Source: Ariolimax columbianus
Taxonomy: Eukaryota > Mollusca > Gastropoda > Stylommatophora > Arionidae
Direction: 5' to 3'
Assembly (NCBI GenBank): GCA_036924085.1
Contig: JAVGWX010000001.1
Coordinates: 4,072,200-4,136,199, forward strand
Length of the DNA stretch: 64,000 nucleotides
The notes beneath the pieces are model-generated. The model saw only the letters and a list, made by a program, of their open reading frames with translations, ran no database searches and was not told the origin of the DNA. Both the position numbers and the translations under genes were made by a program. Shown piece by piece: positions 9,918 through 20,099 of the stretch (position 1 is the stretch's first letter; every line of letters begins with the position of its first letter).

Positions 9918-12357
9918 AAAAAAAACAACAAACAAGTGAACCCTTATTAATATAAATCACAAGGAATGATAAGGACTACAAAGATGTATAACTTCAATAA
10001 AAAATGAAACCTGAATCATAGAGATAAAGTTCAATGAGATTTGCTTTGATTTGCTACTGTTCCCTATAACTCACAACTCAAATATAAGCAATTCTGTGCG
10101 CATATATAAATCAAAGTAAATCAATCAATCAATCTCCTTAGTTGGCATTGGTACCCAACAAATAACTTCCAACTCTATCCTCTGCCCTCCTCACCAACAT
10201 AGGCCACGGCAGTCCTGTTTTCCTACTACTTCTCCTCTTACCTCTTGGGTTTCAGAATAGTGTCTATCTTACGATGTTGTCTGGCTCTTTTCACAAAGTA
10301 TGCCCTATCCAGCATCTTTTCTTTATGCCTCGCTCCACTAAGATCTGTCTATATCTTTCCAGCAGATTGACATTGGGAACCTTATCACACCATTTTAAAC
10401 CATGTATTCAATACAGACATCTGTTTATGAATGTTTGTATCTGCTTTGTTGTCCTCCAAGCTTCAGAACCATATAGTTGTATTGACTACATATTAGAATA
10501 GAACATTTTAATCTTCGTGTCTGGCTTAATTTTTTTGTAGCTCCACAATTTTTCCAATGTAGTGAAAAGCCATCTCACTTTCTGCATCCTTAACCAGATA
10601 TCCCTTTCTGTATCACTATATTATCTATGTACATAAATGAGTCATCCACCTCTTGGAGTGTGTTGTCTCTCAATATGATGTAGATAAATGAGTCGTCCTA
10701 CTCTTGGAGTGTGTTGTCTCTCAATATGATGTAGATAAATGAGTCGTCCTACTCTTGGAGTGTGTTGTCTCACAACATGATGTAGATAAATGAGTCGTCC
10801 ATCTCTTGGAGTCTTGGAGTGTGTTGTCTCTCAATATGATGTAGATAAATGAGTCGTCCTACTCTTGGAGTGTGTTGTCTCTCAATATGATGTAGATAAA
10901 TGAGTCGTCCTACTCTTGGAGTGTGGTGTCTCTCAACATGATGTAGATAAAAGAGTTGTCCACCTCTTGGAGTGTGCTGTCTCTCAACATGATGTAGATA
11001 AATGAGTCATCCATCTCTAAGGTGTCTCACAACATGATGTAGATAAATGAGTCATCCATCTCTTGGAGTGTGGTGTCTCTCAACATGATGTAGATAATGA
11101 GTCGTCCATCTCTAAGGTGTCTCTCAACATGATGTAGATAAATTAGTCATCCATCTCTTGGAGTGTGTTGTCTCTCAACATGATGTAGATAAATGAGTCA
11201 TCCATCTCTTGGAGTGTGGTGTCTCTCAACATGATGTAGATAAATGAGTCATCCACCTCTTGGAGTGTGTTGTCTCTCAACATGATGTAGATAAATGAGT
11301 TGTCCACCTCTTGGAGTGTGGGGTCTCTCAACATGATGTGAATCTAATCAGCTGAATTTATTCAGAGAATCTGAATTTTCTCCCTTTGAATCCCCAGCCA
11401 TAATTTATGTGAACATGATTCAAGTCACTTCAATTTACTTTGCAGTTGATTTCAGTCATGTCATAGAACAGCCAAGTCATCAGCAAATTCCAGGTCCTCT
11501 AATTCCTTCATGTCTATTTAATTCCACAATCAATGGCCAGAGTTTATTTTCCTCATAATCCAGTTCACTGCCAGAAAAAAGAGAAATGGTGATAATAGAC
11601 ACGCCTGTCTAACACCAATTTCTGATACAGCGCTGATAACTGTTTCTCCTCGAGCACTAGATAGCCATACAGGTCTTCCTAACTAGGTTCGCTAACTTTT
11701 TAAGTAATGATCAACGTGACAAAAATAACTATTTTGATCAGTTTTCAGAAATAAATTAACAAGAACAATCTCATTTTTATTCCTGACAAAATCACTGCCC
11801 AACAAACATTAAGGAAACAAAAGATGAGCGTCTCAGTTTAATCAAATATTTGTAAAAAATAGAAATAAATGGTCAGTCTCAGTTATATAGAGTCCTAAGA
11901 TGAATGTGAGAGCCTGAGAGACAGAACAGTTGTAGGCCATTGTATCTATCTACTAAACTGAATGGATCTGTAACCTAGACAAATCATGTTCCAGTCTACC
12001 AAGCAGCAAATGGTTACCTTCACTCCTAAGTTATGGCAGACAAGGCAAGAAAAAGGTGAACTGGCTCCTCTACCGTGACAGAACTGAGACCTCATAAAAT
12101 GAAGTATCTCCAACACTCTCACCATAATAGTGACATCTTCTAGAGGTTTATCTTTTCAATGTTGAGATTAATGTCCCAGTCACTGTATCAAATCCAATTG
12201 GGTCAATGTATAAGTCAACACTTCACGAAACTTTGACTGCAAGAACTAAATTTTCACTTTGACTATTTCAAAAAATGAACAGATATTTCAATCTTAGGAG
12301 ACATTTGCTTATTTAAGTATGAAAATCAAGAAAGTGGTGAAGACTATCTAGTCTTAC
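9918..12357 (-). other. YAE1 intron 2
   Basis: The intron runs from the GTAAGA donor after exon 2 to the CAG acceptor before exon 3. It contains the 51-bp minisatellite at 10.6-11.3 kb. Otherwise it is AT-rich sequence with no ORF I could assign. Degraded LINE-like sequence may be present around 10.1-10.6 kb and 11.5-11.7 kb, but I could not confirm a reading frame. Confidence 0.65.
10618..11340 (+). repeat. Minisatellite, 51-bp unit, in YAE1 intron 2
   Basis: The unit contains CATGATGTAGATAAATGAGT and CTCTTGGAGTGTGTTGTCTC. About 14 copies are present. Some are shortened by loss of the TTGGAGTGTG block (near 11015 and 11110) and one carries a duplicated GGAGTCTTGGAGT. The minus-strand ORF here only reads the repeat. 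Confidence 0.9.
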
Positions 12358-12479
12358 CAAATGCCTCCTTGGAGTTTGCCACTGGCTAAAGCCATCTGTA
12401 TAGCTTCTCTGAAACCAGCATTAAATCCTGATTGGAGAGACTGTTCCTGGCTATCCTCCATTCCCATACGAAATCCATG
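12358..12479 (-). CDS. YAE1: YAE1 exon 2 (deca-GX3 domain)
   Basis: This exon encodes residues 32-71 plus two bases of codon 72. YAE1 works with LTO1 as an adaptor that links the Fe-S protein ABCE1/Rli1 to the cytosolic iron-sulfur assembly targeting complex. The sequence shows a small residue at every fourth position: Gly33, Gly37, Ser41, Ser45, Gly49, Gly53, Ala57, Ala61, Gly65 and Gly69. These ten steps correspond to the deca-GX3 motif that defines the YAE1 family, and the SGFNAGFRE core is typical of YAE1 proteins. Splice borders are clean: CAG before CATGGATTT, and GTAAGA after GGCATTTG. Start phase is 0 and end phase is 2. The exon is too short to appear as a long ORF. Confidence 0.9.
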
Positions 12480-12584
12480 CTGATGATAAGAAAAATAATA
12501 TTTCAAAATTTATTATATCAGAACAAAATATTCTTCTTCTTTGTTGCCATGATGAAAAGGACGTTCTGCTTTTTTGTGTCGTAG

Positions 12585-12590
12585 TTTATT
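12585..12590 (-). promoter_or_regulatory. Poly(A) signal after the candidate nested terminal exon
   Basis: A minus-strand AATAAA lies about 100 bases past the TAA that ends the candidate exon at 12693-12825. Its spacing suits that exon rather than YAE1, whose own signal is at 9356-9361. Confidence 0.4.
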
Positions 12591-12692
12591 GCGAGGCTGC
12601 AATATCTACACCTTTTAACCCAAGACATCCAGTTTCAGCATGACACATTTTTTGGGATTATGTTTGTCTTTTCATCTTTGTTCCATATTCTC

Positions 12693-12825
12693 TTAGTTAG
12701 ACTGCATGGATGCAGCCTGTTTCTTGGGCTGCCACTTTAAGATGGAATAGGGCATTGGATAGTTCTGGTTTGCTGACCCTGACACAAGCTGTGAACTGTT
12801 TGTGTTGTTCCCTGCGTATTTAGCC
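12693..12825 (-). CDS. Candidate terminal exon of an unidentified gene, inside YAE1 intron 1
   Basis: An open segment of 43 codons follows a good acceptor (TTTTGTTCAG) and ends in TAA, with an AATAAA about 100 bases on. The translation includes YAGNNTNSSQLVSGS and YPMPYSILKWQPKKQ, which reads like real protein but is not recognised. One base completes a codon from an upstream exon, so it needs a preceding exon ending in phase 2. YAE1 exon 1 ends in phase 0 and would give an immediate stop, so this is not a simple alternative YAE1 end. It could be the last exon of a nested or overlapping gene, or a chance ORF. Confidence 0.35.
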
Positions 12826-13339
12826 CTGAACAAAATATTAAACAAGACTGCCATGAAAATGCTGTACTTCTCTGTTATGCCTTTGTTTTGAATATTTAAA
12901 AAAAATATTCTCAACAAATTGTCTGACCATATCATCAACTATGAATATTATCTCCACAATCCATCCATGATAATTTCACACTTTCTAATAATATTAGACC
13001 TTCACAGTTTTAGTTATTGTAATCTGGTTAATTGTTTATTCTAGACTGACATTGAGTTTAAATTATTAGCTCTGAAGGGTAGTCTTATGTTTTTCTTTTA
13101 CTTTAGTGGCTTTCTCAAATTGTTAGAGCTAAAGGGTAGTCTAATGGGCATCCAGTTTTTGATCGAGTTTAAAGTGAAAAGTCAAACTAGTCTGTTATTA
13201 TGCACTATTTTTGTTTTCAGCCACAATATAGAATATAGTGTGGTGGTAGAGCCCTTGCTTTTCACTGCAAAAGTGCTGTGTTCTTCTTCTACATTCAGGC
13301 TTTTTGGTCACGTTAGATCTGTAGTCCCATCGCTAGGAT

Positions 13340-15400
13340 GATGTTCACAGTCCTTTCCAGGTCAGGGTGGCAGCCCCACAGCTTATGGGTCGACTCCCTC
13401 TGGTCAGGTTTGGTATTGTAGATCACTGTCGGATGTGTCTGGAGGTCTTGACTCCAGTTCCCAATGAACACTCACATGTATGTGATATCTTGAGCCGATG
13501 TAGGTGGCCCAATTGTCTGCAGCGGCCTGCTCCCAGTTAAAAGATGGTGGTTTGTTGGTGTCTGTGGAGTTGGTGGATTGGGTAAAGTCTATTGCTCACA
13601 TCCATTCTTCCATTTTGAGTTGTACTGATTGTGGATGATAGTTATTTTGCCTCTCAGTAGGACACTGCATAGATAATTTGCTCCATCTTGCCACCTGCTT
13701 TGGACAAGGCATCAGCACTCTCATTCCCTGTGATTCCACAATGGGAGGTAACCACTGAAAAGCAACTGTTGAGCTTCTTTGGATTTTGTTGAGCTCTGGT
13801 TTGATTTTCTACAGCAACTGTTCACCTCTGGTGTTTTGTATTACTTCTAATAGTGATCTGCAAAGAATACAATCTGAGTTGGCCGGTGTTTATATGATCT
13901 AGTGAACATTCTTAGTGTCTGTTGGAGCACCAGCTTCTGCCCTAACATTGGAAGAGATCTTCCCAATAGGGAAAGCATTATGGGTTAATTTCCTATTGCT
14001 GTATCTTACAAAGATGCCTCCTCCAACATCCATTACTGTGCCCTCTGCGGATCCACCTGTGTATACATGTCCAGTCATTAGGGCTGTATTTTCATTCAAT
14101 CATCACTAGGGTCAATTTTTCATTTCTAGAATCTCTGTCATGATTAAGATGTTTTTATGGCAATAGTTTGGCTCCTCATAGTCAGTCAGTATTTTCATTT
14201 TTACGCATTGCTTTGAGAAAAGGTTTTCATGGCTGCATTGCAGATGTTTCGAGTTATGTTGGAAACTGGTTCCCTTCAGCCAGTTTTTGGTAAAATTTTT
14301 AAGTTTGGCTTGCATAGTATGATTTGGCATGTGTATCAGCTTATCACTGTGCACAAGCACCTTCTCCTCTCATCTGTTGTCAAGGAAGCACAGTTTAGTT
14401 GCTTCCCCATTGCTTGGATTGAGGTGGTCCTCATCCCACATGTGATTAGTCTGAGGTCTGTATTTTTGACTTTTGTTAGATGTTCTATGTTTGTTTTGGA
14501 TGCAGTCGCACAGACTGACATGCGATATTCCAATACTGGCCTGACTGAATATGGGTAGACATTTTTTAGGATGCTGCTGTTTGTTCTTGTAGCTTCTTCA
14601 TGAGGGAGAATTTGCTAGTGGCCTTTTGCTCAATGGTGTTTAGGTGTGGCTTCCATGGGAGTCGCTTGTCTAGTTTCACCATCAAGTATATGGGGTTATC
14701 TTCAAATGCAATGGGAACTGAGTGGTCTCGAAGTAAGGAATTTGGCCTCGAGTGCTGGAGGTTACAGGTTCAAATCATGGTGGAGACCGGAAATTTTTCA
14801 CGTGGTCATTCTGGCATTTCCCTGGATCTTTAAGGAAGTAAAGATCGAACGCCCGTGTGCAGTGTCGCGCATATTAAATATCCCTCTGTAGTTTGAAATT
14901 AATAGGCTTAACGACCGCTGCCTAGGTAAAATAAAAAAATTATGCTAAATCTACCCAATCTACTATGGGGTCCTTGCCGGTGCTACAGAGATTCTCTAAA
15001 ATATGGAGAAGAACGAAGCACTTATAGGTTAAACCATATGCAATAACGTTGATTCTTAGACTAAACTAAACTGAAATGCAAGCTCACTTTCTTGCAATTG
15101 TAGTTTAACTGCTTCTTTTTGGCTTGATAGTGAGAAGCAGGTTGCTTATGTCTCTGAGGAGTTGATTTGTACTCCCCAATCAGTTGCCAATTGTGTTTAG
15201 TGCTGTCTGCATTCTGTGTTTTGCAGTAGGCAGATGTTCTGCAGCCCTCAAAGCTTCAACATCATCAGCATGGAGAGCTCTGGACATAAGCTTGGGAAGT
15301 ATCTCTGCAATATGGTTGTTAAATATTATCAAGAGAGTGGGCGAGATGACTCTTCCTTGCTGCACCCCTGCTAAAGGTCGTGACGATGTCTAAACCACTG
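13340..15400 (-). mobile_element. RNase H-bearing LINE remnant (RT to C-terminus), split by a SINE
   Basis: Read on the minus strand, the order is: reverse transcriptase motif 4 (QQGRVISPTLL), a decayed F/YADD box (HADD), an RT thumb-like stretch (LDKRLPWKPHL, RTTSIQAMGK), then RNase H pieces. The RNase H pieces are YTGGSAEGTVMD with Gly in place of the catalytic Asp, NVRAEA, and WLPPIVE/GNESADALSKAG in shifted frames. A C-terminal Cys/His-like tail (HTCECSLGTGV) ends the element. It is homologous throughout to the LINE at 20.1-21.8 kb but far more decayed, with frameshifts and stops. It is 5' truncated inside RT and lies in YAE1 intron 1, in the sense orientation. Confidence 0.8.
14711..15073 (+). 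mobile_element. tRNA-derived SINE nested in the LINE
   Basis: A tRNA-like head has an A-box-like GTGGTCTCGAAGTAAGG and a B box (GGTTCAAATCA near 14767). It is followed by a roughly 290-bp body and an AAACTAAACTG tail. The flanks carry a 7-bp direct repeat AAATGCA at 14704-14710 and 15074-15080, a target-site duplication. Removing the insert rejoins the LINE reading frame between ESELAF and YLMVKLDKR, which confirms the boundaries. Confidence 0.8.
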
Positions 15401-16664
15401 TAAGACAGTGGATGGGTTGGCAGAGGCACTGGTTGGGACCTTTTGAGGCTAAGGATTCGGCTCCATCCTTCCCGGTTGTAGCTGATAGGAACATAGCTAC
15501 AACGTTAGGTTAGATTGTCGCATGACCATGCCTATGGATGTGCGTGTCATAATTTCTCCTGGTGTCTGCGTCATAGCTACCACACTTTGCCTTCGACAAG
15601 CCGGGTTGTTTTATGTATTCTGGATTGTCTCCCATATCTTTTCCATCTCCTGGTGGTGACTCTAAGGCAGCAGATTGGTTTGTTTGCCAAGGTTTCCTTC
15701 CTTGTGACTAGAGCTTATGGCGGCTCTTGCTCGCTAGAATGTACCTGTCATTAGACGTATGTAGTATTTCAGTGAGGGCAGCAGTGACACTTGTTGCCCC
15801 ACCCTGTCCTATTGGAATACATTCCCGCTTGGTCTGCAGCTGCTTATTCGTCCAGTTATAACTGACTTATATCCCAGCTGACACACGATATCTATGGGTT
15901 GTTGCACCATCTGCCCCTGTGGACATGTCTAGTTGGGGTTAGATGTTCCTGTTCTTCATGGCACAGGGTCCAATTCCTGTGCAACCATGACACTCCAGCC
16001 AACCCAGCTTGAATGTATAAATTATGTCTATGGTAAGAGAAGGAAAAGAGGAAGGAAACTGACTACCCTACCTATTTAGTTATTTAAATACTGAAGTCTC
16101 TAACGCTTCATCTAAGTCTGCTTAAGGGTACCCTTTATCTTTAATGTAATATAATATAACGCTTTAAGTTTTGCTGCAATTCCAACTAAAACATGTAGGC
16201 AGTAGGATTCAACTGCATGTTCACATTTTAAAATATAAATATCTGAACTAGGACAGACTGAGGCAGTAACACTTGAAACAGTGCTATTACACAGGGCTGC
16301 CGTCTGTATCGTGGCCAGTTAAGGATGACTGACACACTGGCTCAATGATTGAAGACTAAACTCAAAACTGCATGGCATCGAGTCAAACTAGAGGAGCTCC
16401 AAATAACACCACCGTCGAGTTCATCAAGGGAATTTCTCTGACTGTGGAAACATCAAAGATGTTATCAAAAGAAGAAGTAAATTACATAACATACTATTAC
16501 ATCAGCCATCAATTCAATTACTGAATCAACAATCACTTAACTTAACAGTTAAGTTGACTTAACTAGTAATCTAGTAGTAATACAACAACAATGTCAATCA
16601 AGTCAATGAATGATGATCACCAAGTTCACTGTGAAATGTTCCGCATAGTTTGTATAAATCTTAC
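15400..16664 (-). other. 5' part of YAE1 intron 1, no assigned element
   Basis: This stretch lies between the LINE remnant and the donor of YAE1 exon 1. Short ORFs at 15.5-15.75 kb have no recognised content. The part from 16.0 to 16.6 kb is AT-rich and unique-looking. Confidence 0.55.
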
Positions 16665-16757
16665 ATTTTTTACACTTCGTTCAATCTTCATCCAATCTCT
16701 GCTTAAATCTTCATCGTCACTATCAATGTGAGCATCAATCCTCTTTGGCGGATCCAT
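16665..16757 (-). CDS. YAE1: YAE1 exon 1 (start codon exon)
   Basis: This is the first coding exon, 31 codons, beginning MDPPKRIDAHIDSDDED and ending exactly in phase 0 at a GTAAGA donor. The acidic stretch followed by LSRDW matches the acidic-then-Trp N-terminus seen in animal YAE1 proteins. Joining it to exon 2 puts the charged segment directly before the Gly33 that opens the deca-GX3 ladder. The ATG is the only one in frame before an upstream stop (TGA at 16761-16763), so the start is well supported. The 5' UTR and promoter must lie above 16757; no TATA element is evident. Confidence 0.85.
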
Positions 16758-17560
16758 TTTCAGATATACATAGGGTACCCAGTGTAGCTCAACCTGAAAC
16801 CCTGTCCACCATTGTTTTGTTGTTGTCAGAGGTTGTGTAGCTCACCTGAGACAGAAAATAAGAAAAGGTTGGACAGGTCTGCCACTTGGGTCGTAGCGGA
16901 AGATCGGGGGATGCACGTCACGCAAACAATATATTACATTTTTGTCTAATCAAAGAAAACTCCATATTCATGCATTATCGACAATTAATTGTGGAAAACA
17001 AGTTTCAACACGAACAAATAATTTTGATGGCGTTAAGCTTGTACATAATTTGTAATTTTAGACTCTCAATATTAATTTGCAAACTGGCAAATCAAACCAG
17101 CTGTCATGACTACACATTCGTACAATACAATTATAATAAATGTCTAGTTTGTTGTTGTTGTTGTTAGGCGATAGGCAGGAACTTGGTCATGCAATGTCCA
17201 GAACAACTTTAACTAATGAAAGCAATTTATTCTGAAAACCACTAATAGAACGTATATGTACATTTTGGAGAGAAGAAATAAGGACATTAGAGGAGTTTTG
17301 AAAAAAATAAAAAAATTCGATTTCCAAATAAAATGACTGGTAAAATAGCAAAAAAGTGAAAAATTGATAACATAAAATAAAGTAATACGTTTTAAAAATA
17401 TTATAACAATGTAATATTATACAACTATATCACATACATTTTATGAAAGCCTTTAAATTATAATTCACGACGCTGTGTTCGAACCACCGACAACAACACT
17501 GAATGGTTTAACATCATAACGGAGAGGAAAACTAACGTCAGGTCAGGCAAAATATACTGA
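16758..17560. other. Upstream region of YAE1, no other gene seen
   Basis: AT-rich sequence that should contain the YAE1 5' UTR and promoter. A plus-strand ORF at 16886-17167 ends in a GTT microsatellite run and looks non-coding. No transposon motif is recognised until about 17.85 kb. Confidence 0.5.
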
Positions 17561-17849
17561 TCAGACATGTTAGTCAGGGTCAGGCAAAACATACTGGTCA
17601 AGACCATCATCTCGGCTTCCTCGTAGCCCTCTCTGGAAACGGACTGTTTTCATGGCAGCCTGGCTAACGAGGTGAGGGATCGACGTGATCTTCGTAGTAG
17701 TGAGCGACACGCTGATGAAGCCAATCACAGCACAACCGCCTGGAGGACCCCGACCCACCTTCATCAGCACACTCGGGATGTGAAGAAAGCTACTGCAATC
17801 CGCCACTTAACGTCCTTTTCAGGGCACACAAAAGAGTAAACCTACTCAT

Positions 17850-18780
17850 TATGGGCATTCGCAAACAACAACAACAACATCAAAACAGAAGAAAACATGA
17901 ATGCATTTAAACCCCGTCTACTATTTGGCATAGCTATAGATTGGATTATGTAACAATGTGCCCATGATACGCATTTAGGCATAGAATGGAAAGAAAACAA
18001 GACCTTGTGAGATCTTGATTTTGCAGACGACATAGCACTGCTAAGTACCACTAATTAAAAAAACACAATAAAATAAAGATAGACTATGCCAATGGTCAGC
18101 ACAGATAGGACTTAAAGTAAACGTTTCAAAGACGAAAATCATGGCTTTCACAACCACAGCGGTTGATATAAAGCTATACGTGAAATCTCCACAAAATGTC
18201 CAACACTCCACAAACCTGGGAGGTAGAATGACACAACATGGAGATGTCACGAAACACTTTCCACTAGAATTGCTTTGGCCTCGTGCGTTAATCAGCTCAC
18301 CAACATCTGGAAATGACACTGAGCAAACATACCAAGCTCAGACTATTCAACTAAATTGTATTAGCAGTCCTGACATATGAATGTGCAAGCTGGAAGACAA
18401 CATTGCGCTGGAAAATACACTAAATGTCTTTGAAAATAAATATCTAAGAAAATTATTGAATATACGCTGGGACCTGTTCATAGCTAATAACTCTATAATT
18501 AAAAGCAGACACAAACCAACTATACGTGTCGACCATCATCAGGAAAAAAACGATGGATATACATTGGACATGTCCTCAGAATGAATAACAACCATATTCC
18601 ATTGCAAGTACTCAAATAGACATCAAGGACCATTCGGAAAAGAGGGAGACCTAAGGAAACACTCAGAAGAACAGTCATTCGAGAGAGCTCAACCATGACC
18701 TTAGACAGGCCTGCGCATTGACCGGGAAATCCTTTTGTTGCGTCACATACTACGTCCTACTCGATAAGAGAATTGTTATG
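17850..18780 (+). mobile_element. RTE-like LINE remnant (RT catalytic box to C-terminus)
   Basis: Plus-strand frames read FGIAIDWIM, then LDFADDIALLSTT (the FADD catalytic box, near 18012-18050). These are followed by LCQWSAQIGLKVNVSKTKIM, VFENKYLRKLLNIRWD and a final segment resembling WIGHVLR...KRGRPK. This order is that of the RT palm, thumb and C-terminal region of RTE-like elements. Several frameshifts and stops make it a dead copy. The endonuclease and the first RT motifs are missing. Confidence 0.8.
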
Positions 18781-18789
18781 AATTTGTAA

Positions 18790-19260
18790 CTGCTGGTGAC
18801 TTTATGAATTGCTTTATGTATTAGAGAAACACGTTGTTAGATGGCAATATAGTTAGAGGATACATCAACTCACATTAGACACACTATACACATCATACAG
18901 TAAACACATGAGACACTCTACACACATCAGAATCACACAATACAATTGTTATGAATTGATCTAGTATTTTATTCAATAACATAAAAGTAAATGAATAATA
19001 AAAATGAATTCCTTACCGTTTGTAGTATATTGTTTGTGCCAAGTTTATAATCAATCCATGCTCCACACAGAGAAATAAAACACATTCACGGTACAAAACA
19101 CAACAAACCAAGATTGAGAGTGATTCTTTCACAGAATCCTACCCTGAAACCAACTGCATACCCATCTGTGTTTCCTAAACACGCTATAATAGTTGAGACA
19201 CGCATGTCAATAAATATGCAAACATGCAGGAAAGCAGAGAAAATGTAATGAAACTATTGT
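18790..19260. other. AT-rich spacer
   Basis: No ORF or repeat of note. A short run of ACAC-type sequence lies near 18.88-18.95 kb. Confidence 0.5.
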
Positions 19261-19314
19261 GACCATTTTGTCAGTTTTCTCTTGCTGCAGGAAGATGTAT
19301 CTGTTCTGGATTTG

Positions 19315-19860
19315 TCATTGTGTATCTTTCTGTAGTTGTTCAAAAATACATTGGAAATATATTGATAATGCTTGCAAAACACTTTTTGATTTGTAACATC
19401 CATCAGCCCAGATGTCACCTACTACATCAGCCCAGATGCCACCTTCTACATCTGCCAAATGCTCCTCGACACTGAATTTGACAATATACATAAGCAACTT
19501 CTTGTGCAGTTTACATGCCAAACATTGTGCTTCTAGCTCTGGTGATATGAGCTTCTGCATTGGAGCATAAGATACAAATATGAAGAGTGTGCCAAGCTGG
19601 GAAGAGTACTTTAAACCTCGACGGTCTAGTAGCTGTAAATACTCAGCAAACATCATATCTAGACAAAATTCAACCTACAATGTTTTATCCTTCTGCAGTA
19701 GACCCTTGAATGAAATGCATTGAAACTTTCCTATAACTTTACTAAAGACAAAACCAGCAATATAGACCAAGGTTTGTTCTATTCCTTCACAAAACAACTC
19801 TTCGTTCGGATCAATGAGCAAAAATACTTTTTCCACATCAGATGAAGCTGCTCCACTACC
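19315..19860 (-). pseudogene. P-element/THAP9-like transposase C-terminal segment
   Basis: On the minus strand the 27-bp repeat reads in frame into DVEKVFLLIDPNEELFC, LVYIAGFVFSKVIGKFQC, FKGLLQKD, then an in-frame TAG at 19675-19677. The same frame resumes with YLQLLDRRGLKYSSQL, LISPELEAQCLACKLHKKL and a tail ending near 19315. The YIAG(F/Y)V...C...LLDR-GLKYS order resembles the C-terminal part of P-element/THAP9-type transposases. That assignment is from memory and is moderate in strength. Besides the TAG there are TGA codons in the repeat part, so it is probably a decayed transposon exon rather than an active domesticated gene. Confidence 0.5.
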
Positions 19861-20085
19861 AGCATGAGATGTAGCTGCTCAACTACCAACATCAGCTGCT
19901 CCACTACCAACATAAGATGAAGCTGCTCCACTACCAACATGAGATGGAGCTGCTCCACTACCAACATGAGCTGCTCAACTACCAACATGAGATGAAGCTG
20001 CTCCACTACCAATATGAGATGAAGCTGCTCCACTACCAACATCAGATGAAGCTGCCCCACTACCAACATGAGATGGAGCCACATC
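19839..20085 (-). repeat. Minisatellite, 27-bp unit (left part)
   Basis: The minus-strand unit GATGTTGGTAGTGGAGCAGC plus TTCATCT encodes a nine-residue repeat of the type SSDVGSGAA, in frame with the transposase-like segment downstream. Units vary in the DV/HV position, and some lack nine or more bases. The same array continues on the far side of the inserted LINE at 21.8-22.2 kb. Confidence 0.9.
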
Positions 20086-20099
20086 TGCTCTCTCTGATG

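Noticed and set aside
13230..13300. tRNA-like GTGGTGGTAGAGCCCTTGCT sequence
   Set aside because: Only the A-box side is recognisable, with no B box or SINE body behind it. It may be a SINE scrap, but the support is too weak to list as a feature.
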